Source of the DNA: Tuctoria greenei
Taxonomy: Eukaryota; Streptophyta; Magnoliopsida; Poales; Poaceae
Assembly: GCA_036927565.1 (NCBI GenBank)
Contig: JAYESD010000001.1
Span: 137,753,415-137,817,414, forward strand
Length of the DNA: 64,000 bases
Direction: 5' to 3'
In this document: positions 35,522-46,998 of the stretch, piece after piece
Layout: every line of letters starts with the position of its first letter
Position numbering within the stretch: the first letter of the stretch is position 1
The notes under the pieces: model-generated
What the model was told of the DNA's origin: nothing
Databases searched by the model: none
Seen by the model: the letters and a program-made list of their open reading frames with translations, nothing else
Made by a program: the position numbers and the translations under genes

Positions 35522-36432
35522 ATGTCGGACATGAAGAAATTCAAGAGAATAATGAAGAAGAGACAAGGTACTAAATCAAGCGAAGGAAAGTACAAGGAAA
35601 GAACAAAGTCAAAGTTGAGGCGGGTATGCTATAACTGTGGTGAGTATAGCCACTTCATAGTTGATTGCCCATATGAAGAGAACAAGAAGAAGACCAAAGA
35701 AGCCAAGCCTCAACCCAAGAAATTCTTCAAAAAGAAGAAACAAGTTGAACAAGCGCACATAGGGAAAGAGTGGGACTCAAATGATGAGTCCTCATCATCC
35801 GAAGAAGAAGAGATGGCTAGCATAGCCATCAAGAAGACATCCAAGAAGTCTACTCTCTTCCCTACACTCGGCGCATGGAAGGGAAATGGAACTTGCCTCA
35901 TGGCAAAGGAAGGTAAATGCAAGGTAAACACCAAACCCCCTTCCGTGCATTCCTATTCTAGCGATGATGAAATCAATAGTGATAATGAGGATATGCTTAT
36001 TGGATTAGATAGGAAAACTGCCACAAAATGAAATTTTTACTTGATCAACTTGTTGAGAAGGAGAGGTTGATACATCGTCAAGAGGACATGATTATCTCCC
36101 AAAAGGAGGAATATGTCAAACTTTACAAACTTCTCGAATTTGAAAAGGAGCGAAGCAAATCACTAGAGCTTGAGTTGGCTTCAAGCAATGAAGCTTGCTT
36201 GGAGTTAAACAACTCAAATGCTGCAATCAAGGAAGAACTTGCTAACCTAATCAAGGTTAACAAGATCCTAGAAGTGCAAGTTGAGGCACTCAAGCAAGGT
36301 GACCCTTCATCCTCTTCAAGTTCACCTTCTCAACCCTTCAAAACTGAAGTTGCTTCTACTTGTACATGTGGTAAACTTGAAAACAGTTTGAAAGACAAGT
36401 CACCCTCCACCAAGGACAAGCATCCTGCATAA
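35522..36432 (+). pseudogene. Copia-P gag, N-terminal capsid deleted; zinc knuckle and coiled coil remain
   Basis: Only 37 bases separate the PBS from the first ATG, which opens in the middle of gag. The capsid core seen in Copia-M is missing, a deletion of about 250-300 codons. What remains is a Lys-rich segment, an intact CX2CX4HX4C knuckle (CYNCGEYSHFIVDC, residues ~38-51), an acidic Ser/Glu stretch (~residues 82-95), and a linker to a stop at 36029-36031. A second frame, overlapping by one codon at 36028, encodes a ~90-residue coiled coil (EKERLIHRQEDM..., LELELASS) and a Ser-rich tail. It could bind RNA but not assemble particles. Confidence 0.85.
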
Positions 36433-36913
36433 AATGGCATATTTGACAAGGAGAAGATCAAATATGCACGTAGTGCATACTTGGTCAAAAGACCTCCAAA
36501 TGTCAAATATGGCATTGGTTACTTTTATGGTGAAAAGCAACAACTAGAAGCCATAAGAATAACAGGGACAACAATGTCTTCGTAAAGGGAGGAGTCTTCC
36601 AAACTGGAAAATAAAAAAATTAATGAGTACAACACGCATGACCGCCGGACTAGTACGGTCAGGGTCCGGACAAGTCCAGTACTCTGGACAAGTCCGACCT
36701 CCCAGACTAGTCCTGTGTATAAATAACAAAAGTTACTTTTCAGAACTTTTGATGCATCTTATGTCTTAATGAGAAGTAATTATGGAAAGGTTTATGCTCA
36801 TTATGTTGGGCCACACCATGAGAATGCCAAATCTCATGTGTGGGTGCCCAAATCCCTTGTGACTAACCTAAGAGGACCCAAGCAAGTTTGGGTACCTAAA
36901 ACCAAGGCATAAT
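36433..36913 (+). pseudogene. gag-protease junction of Copia-P with inserted palindrome/TATA segment
   Basis: Remnants of the gag C-terminal block (GIFDKEKIKYARSAYLV at ~36437-36485; SYVLMRSNYGK; VWVPKSLV; VWVPKTKA) are interrupted at ~36640-36735. The interrupting segment is a run of GGACTAG/GGACAAG palindromes followed by TATAAATAAC, which is absent from Copia-M at the same place. Confidence 0.7.
36640..36735. repeat. palindrome cluster with TATA-like end inside coding region
   Basis: Four GGAC(T/A)AGTNC palindromes within 80 bases, then TGTATAAATAAC at ~36715-36726. It looks like a miniature of the LTR U3-TATA arrangement. Confidence 0.7.
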
Positions 36914-37571
36914 TTGTTTTTGCAGGCCTATTCCTCCAGAGGATCCAAATGGGTGCTAGACAGTGGGTGCACCAACCATATGACCGGGGAAAGAAGGATG
37001 TTCGTTGAATATGAAGAAAATAAGGATCCAAGTGAGGGCATCTACTTCAGAGACAATAGTCAAGGAAAGGTGCTCGGTACCGGTAAAATTGCCATATCAC
37101 CACAACACACTCTTTCTCACATATTACATGTAGATTCCTTAGATTATAACCTGTTGTCCATATCTCAATTATGTGACAAAGGTTATAATTGCTTGTTCAC
37201 TAACGAGGGTGTGACCGTTTCTAGGAGTGATGGTTCCATTGCATTCAAGGGTATGTTAAAGGGAAAGCTCTATCTTGTTGACTTCAACAAGGATAAAGCC
37301 AAACCTGACACATGCTTCATAGCAAAGACCAATATGGGTTGGCTGTGGCATAGACAGCTAGCGCATGTTGGTATGAGGAACTTCAAAAACTCCTCAAGGG
37401 TGATCACATCCGAGGTTTAAAGGATGCTGTGTTTGAGAAAGACAGACCTTGTAGCGCGTGCCAAGTCGGGAAACAAGTTGGAGTACCTCACCCCGCCAAG
37501 AACATCATGACTACAACAAGACCGCTCGAGCTACTTCACATGGAGTTATTTAGTCCAATTTCCTACATAAG
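36914..37571 (+). pseudogene. Copia-P protease and start of integrase
   Basis: The aspartic protease active site is intact (WVLDSGCTNHMT, residues ~13-24). It is followed by a full retropepsin body and the pre-integrase zinc residues (LWHRQLAHVG, then CSACQVGKQVG). A frameshift near 37400 separates the two Cys from the two His. The integrase first catalytic Asp, expected in the M-D-L-F-G-P context, is Glu here (MELFSP, ~37540). The frame ends at the Athila-like insertion and resumes at 46999. Confidence 0.9.
37567..37571. repeat. target-site duplication of the Athila-like element, left copy (ATAAG)
   Basis: An exact match to 46999-47003. Removing the element and one copy restores the integrase frame through ISxxGGNKYG. 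Confidence 0.95.
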
Positions 37572-39245
37572 TGTTGACGGCTCCTGAGGTATACTAACAA
37601 ATCATCCCCGGCAATAGTGCCAGAAATGCTTGTTGGTATTTCTTACACACCATTAACTAAACATATCCAACTGATGTGTCAGAAATGCTTGTTAATGGTT
37701 CTATTGGATCACAAAGTGAGTTCCACAAGCGCACAAAGATATCATTGTAGCATTTCCCCTTAAGAGTATTCCCAAGGGTTTCATTTATTTGATCCCAAAG
37801 GAAGGCAGGGTAGATATATAACAATCATCAAGTAAAAAGGGTAGAAAGGTCTAGGTAAGAATCTAGTAAGGATAGATAAAATGATAGTGGAGGTAGTGTG
37901 ACACACACAAAAGCTTTCAAGTCTAAGGGGGGGTAAGAGGATCCTAGAGGTTAGTTAAGGTTGAGAGTTATGGAGGTACTCCTACTATGCTCTATTGTAC
38001 ATATACATAGTCTAAGCTAATTATTCATAAGCTAGATCAATAGTGAATACTTATGTTATGTGGTTCAACACATCGGGCATGGGCTTACCGCTAGCAATAC
38101 TAGGGCGACTCCCGCCAAGAGTCTGTGGCATAGCCGAATGTGGAGGATTACAAAGGACAGATAGGGCTATCACCACATACTGCCTAACTCTTCAATCTGT
38201 GGGTCTACGAGACATCCAATGCTACTTAGCTATCCTAGCACCATGCTAGCATATTAAGTAATTACCTTAAGAGCCTAGGCACAATCCATCCTAAGGCAAT
38301 GGATTGAATCATCATTGAACCAAAGTTGATACACAACATAATTATCCATACTAACCTAGTTATGTTATAATTAACTAGACTATAGTGGGGGTCTATAGGT
38401 TCTATGATAATGAGATACGTTCATGATGAAATAGTCATAGAAGCTATACCTTCCACATACATGGACTCCACAATCAAACAAGAAATGCTTTGCCCAAGTA
38501 TATGTATAAGTAGAGACTAAAGATACTATCTTTATTATGCATAAAGTCACAAATACAAGAAAAAAATACATGAGCCATACCTTTCCCAATGTAGGATTGG
38601 GAAGAGAGAGACTCCTTACTCCTTTCCCAATTTGGACTTGGGACTAGAGACTCACCTCTCTACAACCTAACTCCTCTAAGACAATGGATGATAGTGTATA
38701 CAATAGAGATGAAGCTCAAGTGGTGTGTGTTGAAATGAGGGGTAGAGGGTCCTATTTATACTAGTGTTGAGGTCAGTTCCCGCAACCAAAAGCGTGCGAA
38801 TTAGTCACCATTGACTCCTTCAAGCCAGGAGGAGCCAACACGTGTTGTTTGACCGTGTTTGGCGCCAGGAAGAGGTCGGCTGAACCAGGGGTTCGACCGA
38901 CCTGGTCAGCACTCCAAACGCGGAGTGCTTCCTCCAGGTGGCTGCCAGGTGGGCCCCCTTGATGTACATGGGTGATACACCATTGGATCTCCTCGGATAC
39001 TTCAGTTTTTGGGCCATTTGATCCATGGGATGCCACGTGTCATCGCCTGATTGGTGGGATGATATTTTATAGGATTGGTCCCTCTACATTTCCTTATTTC
39101 CTGCATAAAATGTTGCATACACATATTTCTCCAAGTCCAAGTGGAATTGGGTTAGATAGAAAGGTGATGTGTGCAAGAAATGACAAATCCTTCACATAAT
39201 TGAGTTAAATTGATGGATGAAATTGGTATATAATAGACGTCAACA
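37572..39245 (-). mobile_element. Athila-M 3' LTR (left copy)
   Basis: Minus-strand TATA box (TATAAATAGG) at 38751-38760. The U5 end contains two internal copies of the LTR/PBS junction sequence (37604-37636 and 37676-37694). It has 46 bases more than the right LTR, mainly one indel near 37810-37860. Confidence 0.92.
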
Positions 39246-39260
39246 AACTCCCCCAAGCTT
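39246..39260 (-). promoter_or_regulatory. Athila-M polypurine tract
   Basis: AAGCTTGGGGGAGTT on the minus strand directly precedes the 3' LTR. Confidence 0.85.
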
Positions 39261-40616
39261 ATCCTTTGCTTGTCCCGAGGAAAGTCAAGACTTTAGATTG
39301 ATGATGAGGAGTAGCTATAATGTCTTCTTTTCAAAAGTATCTGATGCACAACAAGATACTCTACCCAGTATTGCAGAAATTGGCTATGATACTCTACCTT
39401 TCTTAAGTTATCATGGGGCTTATGCTTTCTCATATTCATGAGTAGTTGAAAGGTAGACTAGCAAATGGAGCAAATATAACCTAGAAATCAAGTTCCACTT
39501 AAATCCTAGAGAATTGAATTTAGATATTAAGTACCTCAATTTGATTCTCTCAGCCACTCCTTTGTGGATAGTGGAAATATTTTCTCACCAAAGCATTGTG
39601 CCTCTACTATTCCTACTCATTGAATATGGCTTGTATGTGGAGCTTGGTAAGGAAAGTAAGTAGGCATATTTGCATCACATATATTCCTAAGTCAAAAGAG
39701 TAAGCCTTAGGAGAACTCAATTCAAAACTTTTTGATTCAAGACTAGTGCATGTGTGATGGAGTGGAAGTGGATGTGGATACTTGAGATAACTCTTTTTTG
39801 GTGTAATCTCTCTTTCTTTTGCAGGGATGAAACATGGCTACTTTTCTTCTCTTTTTTTTTTCCTTTTTTTCTTCTCATGCTTATGATGTAAGCATGCCCT
39901 TTTTTTTTCATTTTTGTAGCCATGTCTTCTACTCCCTTTCTTTGCAATGAATTTTGAAGAGAGTGCTAAACATGAATAACATGGAGTTTCTCTTTTTATT
40001 GTGGTATGGTGGATATGATGGACGTTTTGCTTACTTCTAGTGTAGAAGTATAGCATGTGCAAGTGAAGTCTTGAATTCAAAGAGAGTTGAATGATTTCTC
40101 ACATAGGTCTATACTAGTTTGACTAGGCTCAATGTGAAAGCAAATAGCATATGCATAAAGTTTTGTCTATGTATAAACATCATATGGCTTTGGTAGGTAT
40201 TTCCAATCAACTGAGGGAAACTTAAATCTTTTTAGAATTTCTCCGGAAATCATAAGTTTTACTTTCAAACTAGGACTAGCAGCCCAATTACCAATTCTAA
40301 TCTCGCAACATTCTAGAATTAGATCAAGATTTTGCTACCCACAGCTTCCAAATTAAGGTAAAAGTATTTCAAACCAATGAAAGCAATATTCAAAGAGTAG
40401 CAAGTTGTAAACTAGAGACTTAGGAAAATAATACAGAGCAACTATTCATCATTTCATCTATGTGAATTCTAAATCATTCTTACCGCACATCTTTATTTGA
40501 TGAAAGCAAATCTAACCTATTTTTTTAAATGCAAGGTGGATGATGGATGGAAAATAAATATGCGAGGAATGTGATACATGTTACCTCAAGTGGGGGTCCT
40601 CCCCCAAGCTTGTTCT
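39261..40616 (-). other. Athila-M 3' untranslated region
   Basis: About 1.36 kb between the second ORF and the PPT without a recognisable gene. It has T-rich and A-rich runs at 39840-39920 and nothing else I can identify. Confidence 0.6.
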
Positions 40617-42139
40617 TCAACTACCTCCGTGATAAGAGTTGAACCCTTGATGACGGAAGTACGTTGCAAGATCGGCTTGTTGTTGTTGTAGCGCCGTGTT
40701 GAAGTTGGTGAATTGAGCATCCATGTGTTGTTGCCAATCCTGGGTACCTTGAACATGCTCTTGGAGTGTGCTGTAGATGTCACCCGTTCTCACTTCAAGT
40801 TCTTTCATACGTCTAGTGAGGTCCGTCATTCCTTGGCTATAGTCATGATGACTTCTAGCCGAAAAGGAACGACATCCTCTCATGGACGTTGGGGGCAAGC
40901 TGCTAGAGCTTCAATAGGATAAAGGTGGATCCCTTTGCCATTCTTGCCAAGATGATCCCCCAGTCTCATATGTCGGAGGTTGAGTCCATCCGGGTGCATA
41001 ACCCGTTGGGTTCTCTTCCTCTTGGTATTCATGGACCGGAGAGATTATCGGTGTCATGCCTGTGGCTGCAGCCCTCACACGATTCCTTGTTACCCTACCA
41101 TAGACATTACTTCTTCTTGCTTCCTCAAGGGGAAGAAGGTTAATGGTTAGCCTCCGGCATTTGTACAAATGAAAATCCAGGTTAGGTAACCGAATTTCAT
41201 TGACAAAGCCGGGATATAAAAATATCAAGGACCCATCTTGATCATGCTTAAGGGTATGTCCTTTCACTAAATAGTCTTCATCAATTAATTCTCTTTCAGT
41301 TTCAATATATTCAAATGAAGAGTATTTAAGTGCTCCTACCCTTTCAGCAATATGAGTAATCAATGAAGTGCATTCAAGTGGTCCTGATTTTGAAATGTAA
41401 TCTAACCATTGTGTCATCATGGCCTTGACTGGAGCAACTTTTATCTTTTAGTCATGGCAAACAAAATTTTCAATTCATCATCTCGCACAATCCTAACATC
41501 TCCCCGATGGAACATAGTCATAGCCACCCATCTATGCATGAAGCGCAAGGTAGGGTTTTGGATGTGGCTATTCCTAGGAGCCCTACATGTGACCTCACTA
41601 GTTAGCTCATGCCAAAAAAATTGTTTGTTAAACTTAGGCAAATTGTCTAAATCTAGCAAACACCGTTTATGGAAGCCTAGGATGCTACCTAATTCTTTCC
41701 ATAGGATGTTGTATTCTCTTTGAAATAATCTAAAAGAAATACCATGAAATCCTATTCTTAGCGTGCAAAGGAATTGGATAGTGAGAAGACGTGAACCTTT
41801 CTCCTCTATGTGAGCAAAGTCATCAAATCCAATTGCATGCCAAATGGAAAGAAATTCAGAGTCCATACCTATTTTGGAGATCAAATGTGGATCGTAGGCC
41901 TTGGTGTGGTGGAACTCACGATCTTGGAGAAGCTTGCGTGCTTGATCTTCAACTTTGCTTTGTATGTCGAGGTCGCTGTCATGAAGAAGTTGGTGTGGGT
42001 TGCTTATCTCTTCCATGGGAGTGTCCTCACACACACTTCCCCTCCTTGGGCTTGTACCCATGGAAGAGAGGCGTGCACTAGAACCTTCACCATGGCTTGA
42101 GCTTGCAGCCTCATTCCTCTTTCCGAATAACCTCTTCAT
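40617..42139 (-). pseudogene. Athila-M second ORF (ATHILA ORF-1-type protein)
   Basis: The protein resembles the ORF that lies downstream of pol in Athila elements (Pfam ATHILA ORF-1). Its N-terminus is Ser/Arg-rich. A conserved region, residues ~85-200, carries the FLCTL....GISFR..QREYNILWKELGSILGF signature, followed by a C-terminal part with a predicted coiled coil (LTRRMKELEVRTGDIYSTLQ) and a Gln-rich tail. The first frame ends at a TAA at 41441 after a one-base shift. The continuation from 41420 is open except for one TGA at ~40911. It lies in the envelope position, but I see no signal peptide and no clear membrane segment. Function is unknown. It has its own upstream TATA-like region. 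Confidence 0.75.
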
Positions 42140-42430
42140 GTCATTTTGAGTTCAACAAGCAAGAACAAAACAAGGCGAGAAAAATCTGAAAAGAAGCGAT
42201 GTTTGGAAAACAAAACTCTTGACGAATTTTCTCCTCTTGAAGGCTTGAGTGTAAAATGCAAATGCAAACAAAAGAAAATCTTTTTGGGGATGGATTTGAG
42301 CAAGAGAGTTGCAATGAAGAGCAAGAAAAACAAGGTGAGCTAGAGAGTGACTTGGGGAGGTGTAAAATGATGTGGTGTGTGAAGAGAAGTGCTCCACACG
42401 GCCACAATTTATAGGGTGCACCTTCCAATG
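42140..42430 (-). promoter_or_regulatory. internal promoter-like region of Athila-M
   Basis: On the minus strand a TATA box in the context CCCTATAAATTG (42404-42415) is followed by a CTTCTCTTCACACACC-type leader and 265 bases later by the ATG at 42139. The arrangement resembles the LTR promoter (TATAAATAGG, then ACACACACCACTTG). The upstream segment 42430-42520 shares the CAGG...TTCGGCCGACCTG and GTGGCC(C)CCCTGG blocks with the LTR upstream of its TATA (38860-38960). Confidence 0.5.
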
Positions 42431-42786
42431 GTCACTTAGGGTTAAAAATGTAGCCGTTGGACCAGGGGGTTCGGCCGACCTGACAGGTGGCCCCCCTGGT
42501 TCCTCTTTTGGCAAATGGCTCCCCAACGGCTATAAAGTTAGCACGTTGGTGAAATGCCACATGTGCAGCTCAGAAAAAATTGTTTTTCAACTAAAAACCC
42601 TTTTTCAAATCCAACGAAAAATTTCTTTTGAAAAAAAGAATGAAAAAAAATGATAGTTGAGAATATAAGATTCTCAACTTGCTAGGAAAAATCAAATATG
42701 CAATGGGAAAAATCCAAATGGGGTGGAAAAAGAAAGAAAGAAAAATAAAGTGGGATAACTACCAATTTAACCTATTGGCGTAGGTC

Positions 42787-43760
42787 TCACAACCGTCCGA
42801 TGAGATGTACATTCCTCCGTCTTCCTTTCACATCCGGGCCCGGAGGGATGGGCTTGGACGGCTTGTCCTGCTTCTTCCGCCATACCTTCATTGGCGGCTT
42901 GGTGGACTTGGGCCTTCGGGAAGGTCCAGACGATTCCGTCGCCTTTGGATATCGTGGTGGTTGAAACGACGGATTCTCCTCGTAGATTAATCTTCTCATG
43001 AATGCAATGAGTGAGTCCACCTTTGGAGGTGTGACTTCGACCTCTCTAATGTGTTTATCATTCGGCCCATACTTGATTCGAATCATGGATCATTGTTCTG
43101 ATTTTTGCCGAAAGTTAAACCTTTCCTCCTTGCCATTGATATGGAAGTGGATTTCTCCAGCTCCCACATCTATGCGAGCTTTTGCAGTGCTTAGGAATGG
43201 GCGCCCAAGAATAAGTGGTGTATCCTTCTCGGTGTCCATGTCTAGCACCACAAAATCCACGGGTATGAAGCAGTTCTGGATCTTCACCGGGACGTCTTCA
43301 GCAATACCCGCTGGATAATGGACTAAGAGTCAGCCAGTTGTAGCTGCATTGGTGTTGGAGTCAACTCTGTGAAGTTCAGCTGGTCGAACACAACATTGGG
43401 CATCACACTAACACTTGCTCCCAAATTACAAAATGCCTTGTCAAAGTGGTGAGCCCCAATTGATCATGAAATGGTAGGACATCAGGGGTCCTTCTTCTTT
43501 TTAGGAAGCCTATTGAGGATGGTTGCACTGCAATCTTCCGTAAGCTTGACGACCTCTGTGGTAGGCAATGGCCGTTTGTTGTTCAATATGTCCTTGAGAT
43601 AGCGAGCATAAGTGGGTACTTGCATCGCATCAATCAAGGGCACATGGATGTGGATCTTTTGGATGATCTCAACAAAATGGTTGAATTGCTCATCCACTGT
43701 TGGCATCCTTTGTCTATGAGGGAACGACAATAAGTTGGTGTCTTCAAAGTGTTTGGCCAT
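42787..43760 (-). pseudogene. Athila-M protease region
   Basis: It follows gag through a conserved linker (YARYLKDILNNKR, LTEDCSATILNRLPKKKKDP). The retropepsin active-site motif, D-L-G-A in Athila elements, reads NLGASVSVMP on the minus strand at ~43395-43425, so the catalytic Asp is Asn (AAT). The body of the protease, ending LILGRPFLSTAKARIDV, is well kept at 43165-43290. A TGA at ~43087 and two frameshifts interrupt. About 100 further codons, basic and Pro-rich, run to 42787 where RT would normally begin. None follows. Confidence 0.82.
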
Positions 43761-43924
43761 TCTCTCACCAAGTAATTCACTTGGGACATCCTCCTTCTCA
43801 GGCTCAGTTGTCCTCTATTCTTGCGTTGGATATGGTGGGTCACGAGTGGTCTTTCCTCCTCTCGTAACCACTGCACTGACGTTCTCCACTGGGGCTTCTG
43901 GATGCCCCGAAATTTTGTTGTTTT

Positions 43925-45228
43925 CTAATGGATGGACAACTGCAGCAAGTTGTGCCAACTGAGTCTCCAACATCTTGTTGAAAAGCTTAGTTGATTCTTG
44001 AATGCTGAGGATAGTCCTTCAATCTTTGCATTGATATTCTCTAGGGTCTTGTCATTAGCTGACAGCTTCTTGGATAGGGCCTCGTTGACCTTGAGCTGGC
44101 TAATGGCAAGTTCTCTCAAGTTGGGCTGATTTCTAGGGTTGCCATTGTTGTTGTACCCTCCTTGAAAGAATGGGCGTTGTTGACCCCACCCTTGACCTCC
44201 TGGACGATAGCCATTGTTGTTGTTGAAATTTCCATTGTTGGCGAGGTATAGGGCATCCTCACGAGTTTCTGGGCAATCATTGCCCATATGACCTGTGTTG
44301 CCGCAGACTTCACACGTGGTGTGAGAGTCTAGGGCATAGGCATTGCCATACACTTCACCACTGGCTTTTCCATCAATTTTCTTCATTAGGAGGTCCAATT
44401 TTGCAGCGATCATGTCCACCTCCTTCAAGGTGTGCATGCCTCGCTGTCGGGTATAGAGACACTCATCATTCCATCCCATGTTGGACACCATCTTCTCAAT
44501 AAAATCTTTAGGTTTTGGCACCGTCAATGAGAAGAAGGCTCCTCCAATAGCAGCATCCAAATGGTCACGAGTTGATGGGATTAGCTCGTTATAGAAGTTT
44601 TGAATAAGAAGCCAGTCATCAATCCCATAGTGGGGACAGGCTAGGATGTACTCCTGAAGCCTTTCCCATGCCTCGGGAATAGATTCCTTGTGCTCTTGAA
44701 AGCTAGAAATCCTTCCACGTAGGGCATTGGTTTTGCCCAATGGGAAGAATTTGGCGAGGAATGCCGTAGAACATTTCTCCCAAGTGTCTACAGAACTTCG
44801 GTACGCGTAGAACCACTGTTTCGCTCTCCCAAGGAGGAAGAACGGGAACAGTCTCAGATGGACCACATCCGGAGACACGTCCTTGATTTTAAAGTGCTGC
44901 AGATCTCGAGGAATTGTTGCAGGTGAGCACTTGCATCCTCGTTAGCCTTCCCACAAAATGGGTTGGCGTGCACCATAGTGATAAGGCCACTTTTGATCTC
45001 GAAGTTCACATCTCCCGTGTTAACAGTGGGCCCAATAGGCACATTGTTAGCAGAGGGAGCTGAGAAATCACGAAGGGTCTTCTGGGCCATTGGTGTTTGG
45101 ATTGTTGGTGCAAAAATGTTGGCTTGCTTTGCCTCTCGAATCTTCTGAGGAGTAACGACACGGGGTCGGTCTCTCAGAAGAGATTCAGGATCTTCAACAA
45201 AGTTTTCCGGCAGACAGAAACCAGACAT
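43925..45228 (-). pseudogene. Athila-M gag
   Basis: ATG 45228 opens an N-terminal linker. The retrotransposon gag domain (LRLFPFFLLGRAKQWFY, TWEKCSTAFLAKFFP, LLIQNFYNELIPSTRDHLDAA) spans 44500-44985. A CX2CX4HX4C knuckle (CEVCGNTGHMGNDC) lies at ~44252-44320, then a Gly/Asn/Gln-rich stretch and a helical C-terminus. A single one-base deletion near 44885 splits the frame; otherwise it is intact for over 300 codons. It is the best preserved gene of the element, consistent with a non-autonomous element that still makes its own particle protein. Confidence 0.88.
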
Positions 45229-45344
45229 ACACTACCCCATTTTCACATTTAAAATAAATGCGAAAACAAAGAATGGTTATCCTACTAAAATCCTACCCAG
45301 GGTTCTATCCTATTCACTTAGTTATGTTATATATCTATTTGCCT

Positions 45345-45362
45345 TCCCCGACAACGGCGCCA
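45345..45362 (-). promoter_or_regulatory. Athila-M primer-binding site (tRNA-Asp type)
   Basis: TGGCGCCGTTGTCGGGGA on the minus strand, eight bases from the LTR end. It has one mismatch to the TGGCGCCGTTGCCGGGGA expected for tRNA-Asp, commonly used by Athila elements. Confidence 0.85.
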
Positions 45363-45370
45363 GAAATGCT

Positions 45371-46998
45371 TGTTGACGGCTCCTAAGGTATACTAACAAA
45401 TCATCCCTGGCAATAGTGCCAGAAATGCTTGTTGGTATTTCTTACGCACCATTAACTAAACATATCTAACTGATGTGTCAGAAATGCTTGTTAATGGTTC
45501 TATTGGATCACAAAGTGATTTCCGCAAGCACACGGAGATATCATTGTAGCATTTCCCCTTAAGAGTATTTCCAAGGGTGTCATTTAGTTGATCCCAAAGG
45601 AAGGCGGGGTAGAGAATCTAGTAAGGATAGATAAAATGATAGTGGAGGTAGTGTGACACACAAAAAAACTTTCAAGTCTAAGGGGGGTAAGAGGATCCTA
45701 GAGGTTAGTTAAGGTTGAGAGTTATGGAGGTACTCCTACTATGCTCTATTGTACATATACATAGTCTAAGCTAATTATTCATAAGCTAGATCAATAGTGA
45801 ATACTTATGTTATGTGGTTCAACACATCGGGCACGGGCTTACCCCTAGCAATACTAGGGCGACTCCTGCCAAGAGCCTCTGGCATAGCCGAACGTGGAGG
45901 ATTACAAAGGACAGATAGGGCTGTCACCACCTACTACCTACCTCTTCAATCTGTGGGTCTATGAGACATCCAATGCTACTTAGCTATCATAGCACCATGC
46001 TAGCGTATTAAGTAATTACCTTAAGAGCTTAGGCACAATCCATCCTAAGGCAATGAATTGAATAGTCATTGAACCAATGTTGATACACAACAAAATTATC
46101 CATACTAACCTAGTTATGTTATAATTAACTAGACTATGGTGGGGGTCTATAGGTTCTATGATAATGAGATATGTTCATGATGAAATAGTCATAGAAGCTA
46201 TACCTTCCACATACATGAACTCCACAATCAAACAAGAAACGCTTTGCCCAAGTATATGTATAAGTAGTGACTAAAGATAATATCTTTATTATGCATAAAG
46301 TCACAAATACAAGAAAGAATACATGAGCCATACCTTTCTCAATGTAGTATTGGGAAGAGAGAGACTCCTTACTCCTTTCCCAATTTGGACTTGAGACTAG
46401 AGACTCTCCTCTCTACAACCTAACTCCTCTAAGACTATGGATGATAGTGTATACAATAGAGATGAAGCTCAAGTGGTGTGTGTTGAAGTGAGGGGTAGGG
46501 GGTCCTATTTATACTAGTGTTGAGGTCGGTTCCCACCACCAAAAGCGCGCGAATCAGTCACCATTGACACCTTCCAGCCAGGAGGAGCCAACACGCGTCG
46601 TTTGACCGCGTTTGGCACCAGGAAGAGGTCGACCGAACCAGGGGTTTGGCCGACCTGGTCAGCACTCCGAACGCGGAGTGCTTCCTCCAGGTGGCTGCCA
46701 GGTGGGCCCCCTTGACGTACATGGGTGATACACTGTTGGATCTCCTCGGATACTTCAGTTTGTGGGCCATTTGATCCATGGGATGCCACGTGTCATCGCC
46801 TGATTGGTGGGATGATATTTTATAGGATTGGTCCCTCTACATTTCCTCATTTCCTGCATAAAATGCTGCATACACATATTTCTCCAAGTACAAGTGGAAT
46901 TGGGTTAGATAGAAAGGTGATGTGCGCAAGAAATGACAAATCCTTCACATAATTGAGTTAAATTGACGGATGAAATTGGTATATAATAGCCGTCAACA
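45371..46998 (-). mobile_element. Athila-M 5' LTR (right copy)
   Basis: It aligns with 37572-39245. The minus-strand TATA box is at 46504-46513. A copy of the LTR/PBS junction lies inside the LTR at 45402-45435. Confidence 0.92.

Larger units (their letters stand above)
37572..46998 (-). mobile_element. Athila-like Ty3 retrotransposon without pol (Athila-M), 9.4 kb
   Basis: LTRs of 1674 and 1628 bases with 10-base inverted ends (TGTTGACGGC...CCGTCAACA), an exact ATAAG duplication, a tRNA-Asp-type PBS and a PPT. On the minus strand it encodes gag, an aspartic protease, then a promoter-like spacer and an ATHILA ORF-1-type protein. No RT, RNase H or integrase sequence can be found between the protease (ending ~42787) and the second ORF (starting 42139). 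It must depend on an autonomous partner for copying. The LTRs are very similar, so insertion was recent relative to the host element's decay. Confidence 0.92.

Noticed and set aside
40617..42139. Calling the Athila-like second ORF an envelope gene
   Set aside because: The position fits, but no signal peptide, cleavage site or membrane anchor can be seen, so only the ATHILA ORF-1-type label is used.
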